Shown piece after piece: positions 7,194-14,199 of a stretch of 43,782 nucleotides of DNA. This stretch comes from Candidatus Hydrogenedentota bacterium (GTDB lineage: Bacteria > Hydrogenedentota > Hydrogenedentia > Hydrogenedentales > SLHB01). Made by a program: the position numbers and the translations under genes. The stretch spans positions 1-43,782 of the forward strand of contig JACQVH010000176.1 of the NCBI GenBank assembly GCA_016209895.1. Reading direction: 5' to 3'. Position 1 is the stretch's first letter; each line of letters begins with the position of its first letter. A model generated the notes under the pieces. The model had not been told where the DNA came from. It searched no databases and saw nothing but the letters and a program-made list of their open reading frames with translations.

Positions 7194-8105
7194 TCAATGA
7201 GCCTGTAAAAACGCATCCACGGCCGACCGCGTCGGCATCGAAGGTTGCGCGCCCATGACGGTAGTCGCCAAAGCGCCGGCGGCATTCGCAAATCGCAAGG
7301 CGTGTGCACGGTCCATTTGCTTCCAGACCAGAGCCAGCGCGGCGGTAAACGCGTCGCCCGCCGCCGTGGTGTCAACCGCTTCGACTTTGAAGGCCGGCGA
7401 ATGAATCGTGTCCTGTCCGGAGTAGAGTGCGCCGCGGGCGCCCAGTTTCAAAACGACTTCACGTGCGCCCAGTTCGTGCAACTTGCCGGCGGCACGCTTC
7501 GCGGCGTCCACCGAATCCACATCGACGCCGGTTATCGCCTCGGCCTCAGTCTCGTTCGGCGATACGACGTCCGCCTTTTGCAGAAGACTGTCCGGAACGC
7601 GTTGCGCCGGCCCGGCGTCGAGCATGGAGAGCACGCTCGACGATCGCGCCAGGTCGAGTGTGGCCTCGACGGTATCCAAGCGAATCTCCAATTGCAGCAA
7701 AACCGCGTCGAGGCCCGGAAAAAGCGGCTTCAATGCTTCCACGTCCGCAGGCGTAATCCCATGGTTCGCGGCAGGAGTCACAACGATGGTATTCTCACCG
7801 TTATCGGCCACGAGAATTACCGCCGTGCCCGTGGGTTGGGACGAGTGCTTCCTCAAATACGTTAGATGGAGGCCGGCATTCGCCAGATTCTCCGATAAGT
7901 ATTCGCCGAAGACATCTTGCCCGACGCAACCGGCGAAATAGGTTTCCGCGCCCAGGCGCGCCGCCGCCACGGCCTGGTTCGCGCCCTTGCCGCCGGGAAA
8001 CGTTTGAAAACCTGCGCCCATCAACGTCTCGCCCGGTTTCGGGCAGCGGGCCACGCGGGTCACCAAGTCAATGTTCGCCGCCCCAACGACGAGAATTTTC
8101 GACAT
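7194..8105 (-). CDS. rbsK: Ribokinase-like PfkB sugar kinase
   Basis: A 303-residue PfkB-family kinase phosphorylating a free sugar with ATP, most like ribokinase. Visible features are the N-terminal GAANIDL, the sugar-site glycine motif PGGKGANQA (residues 38-46), NETEAEAITG (about 184-193) and the C-terminal anion-hole/catalytic motif DTTAAGDAF with catalytic D251. The latter has AAGD in place of the common GAGD. The full family length is present. The stop lies 54 bp before the epimerase start, so kinase and epimerase form a two-step unit: phosphorylation of a sugar and epimerisation of its phosphate. No transporter for the sugar is present nearby. The actual sugar is not determinable. Confidence 0.9.
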   Translation of the reverse strand: MSKILVVGAANIDLVTRVARCPKPGETLMGAGFQTFPGGKGANQAVAAARLGAETYFAGCVGQDVFGEYLSENLANAGLHLTYLRKHSSQPTGTAVILVADNGENTIVVTPAANHGITPADVEALKPLFPGLDAVLLQLEIRLDTVEATLDLARSSSVLSMLDAGPAQRVPDSLLQKADVVSPNETEAEAITGVDVDSVDAAKRAAGKLHELGAREVVLKLGARGALYSGQDTIHSPAFKVEAVDTTAAGDAFTAALALVWKQMDRAHALRFANAAGALATTVMGAQPSMPTRSAVDAFLQAH

Positions 8106-8130
8106 GTTCTTCCCTTTGGAACGGCGATTC

Positions 8131-8367
8131 TCAGAGGTTCTTGTGCGTGCCGTCGCACATGGGTATTTTGTGGCTGTGCTTGCATTGGCACAAGGCGACG
8201 CGCTTTTTCTCTTCGATTTTGAATTCGATGGGCGTGAACTCGGTTTGTTTGTGCGAGCCGTCGCAAAACGGTTGGTTCTTGGAGTGACCGCAGCGGCACC
8301 ACCAGTAGGTGCCCGGTTCCAACTCCAAAACCGCGGGTCGCTTCTCCGCGATCAGTGGCTCAGCCAA
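8131..8367 (-). CDS. Tandem CDGSH iron-sulfur domain protein
   Basis: A 78-residue protein with two CDGSH (mitoNEET-like) 2Fe-2S motifs: C24-x-C26...C35-DGS-H39 (CRCGHSKNQPFCDGSH) and C60-x-C62...C71-DGT-H75 (CQCKHSHKIPMCDGTH). Each binds one [2Fe-2S] cluster through three Cys and one His. Double-motif bacterial members are soluble and small, as here. The role is probably electron or cluster transfer. It sits 25 bp upstream of the sugar kinase on the same strand, which may be only co-transcription. Confidence 0.93.
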   Translation of the reverse strand: MAEPLIAEKRPAVLELEPGTYWWCRCGHSKNQPFCDGSHKQTEFTPIEFKIEEKKRVALCQCKHSHKIPMCDGTHKNL

Positions 8368-8476
8368 GATTGAATACCTCCGCGATTGCTGAATTCCTGA
8401 AATCGGACATCAAGCGCAAGCTTGCGTGGCGGCGTCCTTCGCGCCGCGCATACTATATCAAATTCGGCAAATGTTC

Positions 8477-9379
8477 TCAGTTCGGAGTTCGACCCGGTGG
8501 CGGCAGGGTCAAGGCGCGCAGAATCTGGGCGGTCGCCTGGGATTTGTTCAGGACGTAGAAATGCACGCCGGGGCATCCTTCTTCGGACAACTGCTCGACT
8601 TGCTTCGTGGCGTGGTAGACCCCGACGTCGAACTGGCCTTGGGGGTCATCGGCGTACGCTTCCAGACGTTTCAGCAAATTGCCGGGCAGCTTGGCGCCGC
8701 AGAGAGAAGTGATGCGCCGAATCTGCGCGAGGTTGGTGATGGGCAAAATGCCGGGAACGATTGCTAGATCAATGCCGGCCGCTGCGCATCGGTCCCGGAA
8801 CCGGTAGAAATCGGCATTGTTGTAGAAAAGCTGCGTGATGACGACGTCCGCTCCCGCATCCACTTTACGCTTCAAATGTTCGAGGTCGGCATCCGGGCTC
8901 GAGGCCTCCTGATGCACTTCCGGATAACCGGCCACCGCGATGCCAAAGTGGTCAAACTCGCTTCGTATCAGAGCGACCAATTCGTTGGCATGAGATAGAC
9001 CGTTGGAAACGGGTCGGAATTCGGTTTCGCCTTTGGGGGGATCGCCGCGCAATGCCACGACGAACTCGATGTCGCGCGCGCGCGCTTCGCGCAGATAGCT
9101 GCGCAAGTCGTCCCTGGTGGCGCCCACGCACGTGAGATGGGCGGCCGCGGGCAATCTAAAATCGCGCTTCACCCGCGCGACAATGTCCAGCGTCTTGTCG
9201 CGCGTGGACCCGCCCGCGCCGTACGTACAGGTGATAAACGAAGGGTTGAAACGTACCAACTCCGTCAAGTGACGGAATAGGTCTTCGACGCCCGCGTCGG
9301 TCCTGGGCGGATACAGTTCGTACGAAAGGCCGAAATGACCCGGGCGATAGAAGGCGGAGAGGCGGCGGCGGTTAGTCAT
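8477..9379 (-). CDS. metF: Methylenetetrahydrofolate reductase
   Basis: A 300-residue FAD enzyme reducing 5,10-methylene-THF to 5-methyl-THF for methionine synthesis (or, in acetogen-like metabolism, the methyl branch). The barrel starts with LSYELYPPRTD, placing the catalytic Glu at E21. TCTYGAGGSTRDKTL, HLTCVG, LRGDPPKG (FAD/folate-site Asp) and ITQLFYNNADFYRF follow in family order, and VPGILPITNLAQIRRI closes the barrel. The length is typical of bacterial MetF. No MetV-type zinc partner gene is nearby. A short GAAGTCT tandem tract precedes the start, so the promoter is not obvious. Confidence 0.95.
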   Translation of the reverse strand: MTNRRRLSAFYRPGHFGLSYELYPPRTDAGVEDLFRHLTELVRFNPSFITCTYGAGGSTRDKTLDIVARVKRDFRLPAAAHLTCVGATRDDLRSYLREARARDIEFVVALRGDPPKGETEFRPVSNGLSHANELVALIRSEFDHFGIAVAGYPEVHQEASSPDADLEHLKRKVDAGADVVITQLFYNNADFYRFRDRCAAAGIDLAIVPGILPITNLAQIRRITSLCGAKLPGNLLKRLEAYADDPQGQFDVGVYHATKQVEQLSEEGCPGVHFYVLNKSQATAQILRALTLPPPGRTPN

Positions 9380-9416
9380 CGTGAAGTCTGAAGTCTGAAG
9401 TCCGAAGTTTGAAAGA
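9380..9416. repeat. Tandem GAAGTCT repeat
   Basis: Three to four imperfect copies of GAAGTCT/GAAGTCC occur directly upstream of metF. This is simple-sequence filler of the kind seen elsewhere in the window's gaps. Confidence 0.6.
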
Positions 9417-9563
9417 GTGAGTCATGACCGGCAAATCTGCCGCGAGATGGATTGTGGCGAGGAAATGGTACGTGGTGCCGGGCCATCGTGGATGGAGAAT
9501 CTCGATAGCTTTGCGTCGGGATTCATTTGGCATTTGCAATTCCACATTGAAGAAACAGTCATT

Positions 9564-11267
9564 CTATGGGTCGGGCACCGGGCCTTCAAGCCTCCGGCGG
9601 GCGTCGGTATATGGGGGCAGCGTGGTGAGTCGGGGATCGTCCACATGACCGCCCACGGTGAAATGATACAGCGATTGAAACTGTCGGTTGCGCAGACCCA
9701 GCAATTCATGCATGGCCTCGTCGAAGAAGCAGCCGATGCCGGTGCTTCGGATACCGGCGGCCTCCGCCTCGAGATATAGGACCTGCCCGATCACGCCGGT
9801 TTCCCAGAATAGCCGCCGATAAAACCACGCGCCATGTTTTTCCAAGCGACTCTCGAATTCTGCCAGCATCCCCAAACTGAACGCCCCATCCGATGCGATT
9901 TCTTGCCCGCAACTAACTTGGCCGGCCACGTTTTGGAAATTGCCCGCCCGCAGAAGGTATAGCGGCAACTCGGAGGGACCGCCCGCGGGTCGTTCCCAAC
10001 GGAAATCGGGCCGCATACATTCCTTCAACGAAGGGAAGGCCTCGGACGAACGCGGCAGACAATATAGGCCTGGCGGGATACCGTCTACGCGATGCACGAA
10101 GATGGCCAAGTGCACCGCGACCGGCTCGCCAAATGCGTCCCAGGGTATCGTGCCCGGGAAAGGCATCGCCCGCGAGAGCGTCCGGTAAAATGCCTCTCGG
10201 GAAATTCGCGTGCGACCATCCATGGCCACCGCGCTGCGCCGCTGGAGAAAGATGCGTCGAGCCGATACGAGGCGCCGGGTAAGCGACGCGCTGCCGGGGC
10301 CATTTGAACCGGTCGCTGCTGGGGTTTCGACTGGAGAGCACGTGGAATCGTGCGGCTGAAATTCTCCGCTTGGTTTGGCGCACGCCTCGGCTGCCGCATT
10401 AATTATCTCCCAATCCTGATGATCGGTACTGAGCCGATTGGCGTGTCCTTGCCAGCGCCCTTTCTTGATTTCCTCGATGGCGGAGCGTGGCAAGCGCAAT
10501 GGAATGTCGTTGTTACCTCCGGGATAAACGGCGATTATTAGGTCCGGATGTTCGCACTCGGCATCCTCAAAATCTGCGCCGCGATCGAGTCCCAGCAACG
10601 TCGAAACATCTTCGTCGCTCAGCCCTTCCAAGTGTCGGCTTTGCCAACCCAAGGCGGCCGCGGACAGGGCGTAGGCCGCGAGAGCATGACCTGCATCGTG
10701 CTGACAATAGCGGTAAGCCCGCTCGCCGTACTTCCACGCTTCTCGCCAGTGGATGGAAGTCAGTCCCGCGAGAAACGCGCCGCTGGGAAATTCGGCGGTA
10801 AGTTCTTGCCAAACTGCCAGTGGGAATTGGGTTCGCCGCTCGAGCGCGTGCTCATCGGAGCGGTAATGATACACGGCGGGGGCGTCGCTGAGTCCTTCTA
10901 TGGGACCCGCAATAAGATACCCTTCAGTGGGGTGCAAGTTGCCGCTGGAAGGATTACATCGCAGTGCCCAGCGTTCACCCTGGTATTCTTTCCAGGCCGA
11001 GATTGCCAACGAACACTCGAAGAACTGGGCAATGGTGTGCAGGTTGACCGGGGTCGGACGTATCCGACCGGGCGCGTAAAGGTCGTCATAAGGCGGCGAT
11101 TCGTCACGGCGTGGAAACGGCAACAGGAACAGCGGCGCCCCGGGATAGCGCCGGAAGGGATCGGGCTGGGTGGCCCAGTCCAGATACCCGAGCGACCGGG
11201 CGTAACGATACGGGTGGTGTTTGGTCGCCTCGTGATAACCCCGGGCGACTTCAATCGGCGTCAACAC
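9564..11267 (-). CDS. SagB/ThcOx-type oxidoreductase with two nitroreductase domains
   Basis: A 567-residue protein with two flavin nitroreductase-like halves. The first half (about 80-260) contains RCNPSSGNLHPTEGYLI, where the family binds FMN, and AYRYCQHDAGHALAAYALSA. The second half (about 330-550) has RRSAVAMDG, the substrate-access region, and GVIGQVLYLEAEAAGIRSTG, ending LYHFTVGGHVDDPRL. This is the architecture of SagB-type dehydrogenases, some of which oxidise azolines in peptide natural products. No cyclodehydratase, precursor peptide or transporter is nearby, so a peptide-modifying role is not supported by context. The start appears to be GTG at 11267; no clear ribosome binding site is seen, so the start is uncertain. 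Confidence 0.85.
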   Translation of the reverse strand: MLTPIEVARGYHEATKHHPYRYARSLGYLDWATQPDPFRRYPGAPLFLLPFPRRDESPPYDDLYAPGRIRPTPVNLHTIAQFFECSLAISAWKEYQGERWALRCNPSSGNLHPTEGYLIAGPIEGLSDAPAVYHYRSDEHALERRTQFPLAVWQELTAEFPSGAFLAGLTSIHWREAWKYGERAYRYCQHDAGHALAAYALSAAALGWQSRHLEGLSDEDVSTLLGLDRGADFEDAECEHPDLIIAVYPGGNNDIPLRLPRSAIEEIKKGRWQGHANRLSTDHQDWEIINAAAEACAKPSGEFQPHDSTCSPVETPAATGSNGPGSASLTRRLVSARRIFLQRRSAVAMDGRTRISREAFYRTLSRAMPFPGTIPWDAFGEPVAVHLAIFVHRVDGIPPGLYCLPRSSEAFPSLKECMRPDFRWERPAGGPSELPLYLLRAGNFQNVAGQVSCGQEIASDGAFSLGMLAEFESRLEKHGAWFYRRLFWETGVIGQVLYLEAEAAGIRSTGIGCFFDEAMHELLGLRNRQFQSLYHFTVGGHVDDPRLTTLPPYTDARRRLEGPVPDP

Positions 11268-11331
11268 AATGGCTTATAGTAAATGTTTCGGAGGCGGTAC
11301 GCCAAAGAACTTTCGGGATCAGAATCCGCGG

Positions 11332-11958
11332 TTACAGGCCAATGAGGGCGAAGGCGTCAATGGTTACGTGGGTCTCGTAGTGGACATCGGCGGCGGGTAC
11401 CGAGCGGATTTCCATTTCGATTTCGAGTTGGGGACATTCGGCGGCGGAGTTCAGGTCGTTGGCCCGGATTAGTTCCAAGAAATCTACCGACTCCGGAGGT
11501 GTTAGGACGACGGTGCTGCCCAGGCCGTTCGGGTTACTGGCGCTACCCAGCGTGATGGCCGGTTGCGGCTGACCATCCACCGGGGCGGGGACGTAGCGCA
11601 CGGTCATCGCGGAGACAAAATTGAAGTCGCCGGCCGTCGCGACGATGGTCGTCCGCGTCAGATTCAACGCGCTGAGATGAATGATTTGACTCAGGTTGAT
11701 CGCGCCGACCTGAGCGAAGCGGCTGACAAGGTCTTGTTCCGACGGGAGAGCACAAAAGTTCTCCCGGTATTCGAGGGGGACCTTGGCATTTTGGGAGAAT
11801 AAATCCTGGAGTAAGACGCCTTCGCCGATCTTGACGGTGAATCCGAGCGGTCCGATTTCGACGGGCCCGCTCGTGCACTTCACAGTCGCGATACCGAGCA
11901 GAATTCCCGTCGCCAAGACGCCGTTCAGCGTCGCGCGCCGTGCGGTCATTCGCGCCAA
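11332..11958 (-). CDS. Exported protein of unknown function
   Basis: A 208-residue protein with an N-terminal signal (TLNGVLATGILLGIATVKC, about residues 10-28), where the Cys could be a weak lipoprotein site. The mature part is beta-rich and acidic, with no recognised motif; it includes repeated short hydrophobic strands such as FNFVSAMTVRYVPAP. It sits divergently from the DUF4382 lipoprotein gene across a 400-bp gap, so the two may share a regulatory region. I do not recognise a family. Confidence 0.7.
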   Translation of the reverse strand: MARMTARRATLNGVLATGILLGIATVKCTSGPVEIGPLGFTVKIGEGVLLQDLFSQNAKVPLEYRENFCALPSEQDLVSRFAQVGAINLSQIIHLSALNLTRTTIVATAGDFNFVSAMTVRYVPAPVDGQPQPAITLGSASNPNGLGSTVVLTPPESVDFLELIRANDLNSAAECPQLEIEMEIRSVPAADVHYETHVTIDAFALIGL

Positions 11959-12362
11959 CAGCCTATCCTCGCATTCGGGGCACTATTCGATGATTCCAAA
12001 GACCTTGCAATTTTGACAACAACGTGAGGCGGAACTTTCTTCCGGTTCTTGCGGCCGCTACATACGCCGTTTGAGTTACGCGCCGAACATTCATACTCTG
12101 CAGAAAATGTGCAACGTGTACCGCGATAGGTTATCGAGAAAAGCGCCAAGTCTTGTTGCGTTCCCCACATAGAGCGAGTGGGAATATGTTTTGGGAAAAC
12201 GACGCTTCGACTACGATTCTTGGCCTAATATCGTGGAGGAATTCGCAAACCCAATCCAGAGTTTTACTTAACAAGGTAACAAACCCGAGACCCTACGGTA
12301 ATCATGTAGGGCGCGCCACCCTGGCAGGCGCGTTGGAGAGTGACGACTAGGAAGCGGAGGAC
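11959..12362. other. 404-bp divergent intergenic region
   Basis: It separates two exported-protein genes transcribed in opposite directions. No gene is visible. A TTGACA at 12013-12018 has no convincing -10 partner. The only strong structure is a pair of abutting hairpins near 12291-12332 (separate entry). Confidence 0.5.
12291..12332 (+). promoter_or_regulatory. Two abutting hairpins in the leader of the DUF4382 gene
   Basis: CCCTAC (12291-12296) pairs with GTAGGG (12306-12311), and the very next base starts CGCGCC (12312-12317), which pairs with GGCGCG (12327-12332). Both stems are perfect and would stack. They end about 30 bases before the start codon, just upstream of the GCGGAGG ribosome site, so they could influence translation. 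No known riboswitch class is recognised. Confidence 0.4.
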
Positions 12363-13307
12363 ATGGGCATGAACCATTTCAAGACGAAGTATTGGGTGGG
12401 AGTAGCCGTTTGTGCTGTGGGATTGATTACGTTCGGGGTCGGTTGTCCCTGGTGGTTTACTCCGATCGCGTCTACGGCGAAAATCACCGTGTTGCTCACC
12501 GGCGACGCCTCAGCGAAGGACGTGGCGCCGGAAGCAACGCCGACCGCCGAAGGACCGGTTCCGCTGGATGCGATTCAAAGCCTCACCGTGACCGTGACGG
12601 AAGTGGTCCTGGTTCGTGAGGACGACGACGGAGACGATGACGGGGATGACGACGGGGAAGAAGATGGTGAAGACGAAGACGGCGAAGACGAGGACGGAGA
12701 CGACGACGACTCGGAATCGCACGTCACGGTTTTCGAAGGTGAGTTGGAACTGGACTTACTCCAATTGTTGGGTTTGTCGGCGGTCCTGTCGGAAGCGGAG
12801 GTGGATGCGGGAACCTATACCCAGATTCGGCTGACGATCGAGAATCCGCGATTGGTCTTAGTTGCGGACCCCGAGACGGAAATCACGGATATCCATCTGA
12901 CCGCTAACGGACACCTGTTTATTTCCGAAGAGTTCGAATTGGACGGCGACAGTGAAAACCTGATCATCCTGGACTTCGGCGGGATTCATCTGGTGCAGTT
13001 AGGCAACGGTAGTTTGGTGCTGACGCCGCAACTGCGCGCCGAGATTACGATCACGCCCGCCGCGGCCACCGCGACCGGCGAGATTACAGAACTGGATACG
13101 GAGGCGGACACCTTGGTGCTCTTACAAGGTGAGACCGAGATCAACGTCGTGTACACCGAGGCCGCCATCTTCCTGCCGGACGATACGGACACGCCGACCG
13201 GCACCGAATCGGATTTGGCCGTCGGCCTCGAGATTTCGGTGGAAGGCACCTTGTCCGTGGATGGCACCCTCACCGCAGACAGCATACATATTCTACCCTC
13301 CTCCTGA
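12363..13307 (+). CDS. DUF4382-type lipoprotein with a poly-acidic insert
   Basis: A 314-residue lipoprotein. The signal sequence ends in the lipobox FGVGC (Cys28), preceded by a hydrophobic VGVAVCAVGLITF. Residues about 37-215 follow the DUF4382 layout (ITVLLTGD ... IQSLTVTVTEVVL ... TYTQIRLTIENPRLVL). Residues 86-118 form an Asp/Glu/Gly tract (DDDGDDDG-type repeats) that interrupts the domain and could bind divalent cations. The tail (about 235-312: ATGEITELDTEADTLVLLQG) resembles a DUF5666 strand repeat. A GCGGAGG site precedes the ATG at 12363. It is monocistronic and ended by a strong terminator at 13322. Confidence 0.85.
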   Translation: MGMNHFKTKYWVGVAVCAVGLITFGVGCPWWFTPIASTAKITVLLTGDASAKDVAPEATPTAEGPVPLDAIQSLTVTVTEVVLVREDDDGDDDGDDDGEEDGEDEDGEDEDGDDDDSESHVTVFEGELELDLLQLLGLSAVLSEAEVDAGTYTQIRLTIENPRLVLVADPETEITDIHLTANGHLFISEEFELDGDSENLIILDFGGIHLVQLGNGSLVLTPQLRAEITITPAAATATGEITELDTEADTLVLLQGETEINVVYTEAAIFLPDDTDTPTGTESDLAVGLEISVEGTLSVDGTLTADSIHILPSS

Positions 13308-13321
13308 GCGAGTCGCTGACA

Positions 13322-13362
13322 GATGGCCGGACGGGCCCGGTCCCGTCCGGCCATCCTTTTTA
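13322..13362 (+). terminator. Strong intrinsic terminator after the lipoprotein gene
   Basis: GATGGCCGGACGGG (13322-13335) pairs perfectly over 14 bp with CCCGTCCGGCCATC (13342-13355) around a 6-base loop, followed by CTTTTTAT. This is a textbook Rho-independent terminator 15 bp after the stop codon. Confidence 0.95.
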
Positions 13363-13494
13363 TGGTGAAGCTCGTGAGAGATTGAGAGGCCATTCGGAAG
13401 CAAAGTTGACGAAACCGCAGCAAGTTTGGGGGCGCCACCCGGGCGCTGGCCGTTTCCAGCCCCAAACGTGCAATACTACTCGTCAACGCTCGTG

Positions 13495-13503
13495 TGCTAT
13501 AAT
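13495..13503 (+). promoter_or_regulatory. Extended -10 promoter element for the signalling cassette
   Basis: TGCTATAAT gives a perfect -10 hexamer (13498-13503) with the upstream TG of an extended -10. No good -35 is seen at the right spacing. It lies about 60 bases before the cheB start and after the terminator, so it is well placed to drive cheB and the genes that follow. Confidence 0.5.
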
Positions 13504-13564
13504 GGGGGTTTGGAATTGATTGTGTGCGGGTACCTCTTTTATTCGGGGCACAGCGAGGGCACCT

Positions 13565-14188
13565 ATGACTGAGCCAGTAGCAGCCGGCGTTCCCACCAGT
13601 TTTCCGGACGCGGCTTTCGACATCGTTGCCGTGGCTGCTTCCGCCGGCGGGCTGTCGGCCATCAGTACAATCCTGAGTGAATTGCCGGAGCGGTTTCCAG
13701 CCACGATCGTCATTGTCCAACATCTGGACCCGCGGCACCGCAGCCTGATGGCCGAAATCCTGGCGCGACGCACCCCCTTACGCATTAAGCAGGCCGAAGA
13801 AGGCGATGACCTGACCGCGGCCACGGTTTACATCGCCCCGCCCAACCGGCACTTGCTCGTGAATCCGGACAGCAGCCTCTCGCTCTCCCAGTCCGAATTG
13901 GTACACTTCGTGCGCCCGTCCGCGGACTTGTTGTTCGAATCCGTGGCCGCCAGTTACAAGGAGCGGGCGATTGCCGTGGTGCTGACCGGCACCGGCAGCG
14001 ACGGGAGCATGGGGGTGCAGGCCATCAAGAAGATGAATGGCACGGTGATCGTCCAGGATCAGAAAACCGCCGAGTTTTCCGGAATGCCGGCGGCCGCGAT
14101 CCAGACCGGCATCGTGGACTTTATCTTGCCATTGGACGAGATCGCTCCCGCCCTGGTGAGTTTGGTCGTGAAGGGAGCGAAGGACTGA
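13565..14188 (+). CDS. cheB: CheB-type methylesterase domain protein (no receiver domain)
   Basis: A 207-residue protein comprising only the CheB catalytic domain, which removes methyl groups from glutamates of chemoreceptors. The Ser-His-Asp triad is visible: S26 (VAASAGGL), H53 (VQHLDPRHRS) and D146 (TGTGSDGSMG). YIAPPNRHLL and EFSGMPAAAI complete the family pattern. The in-frame ATG at 13565 is used because the domain begins directly after it. The N-terminal receiver domain of classical CheB is absent. No chemoreceptor or CheA is in the window. It is followed 11 bp later by cheR-PAS; together they mirror the CheB-CheR-PAS fusion sensors, here split into two genes. Confidence 0.93.
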   Translation: MTEPVAAGVPTSFPDAAFDIVAVAASAGGLSAISTILSELPERFPATIVIVQHLDPRHRSLMAEILARRTPLRIKQAEEGDDLTAATVYIAPPNRHLLVNPDSSLSLSQSELVHFVRPSADLLFESVAASYKERAIAVVLTGTGSDGSMGVQAIKKMNGTVIVQDQKTAEFSGMPAAAIQTGIVDFILPLDEIAPALVSLVVKGAKD

Positions 14189-14199
14189 AGGGCGATTAG

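Noticed and set aside
12013..12018. TTGACA as a -35 element for the DUF4382 gene
   Set aside because: The hexamer at the matching -10 distance is TTTCTT, and the site is about 350 bases from the start codon.
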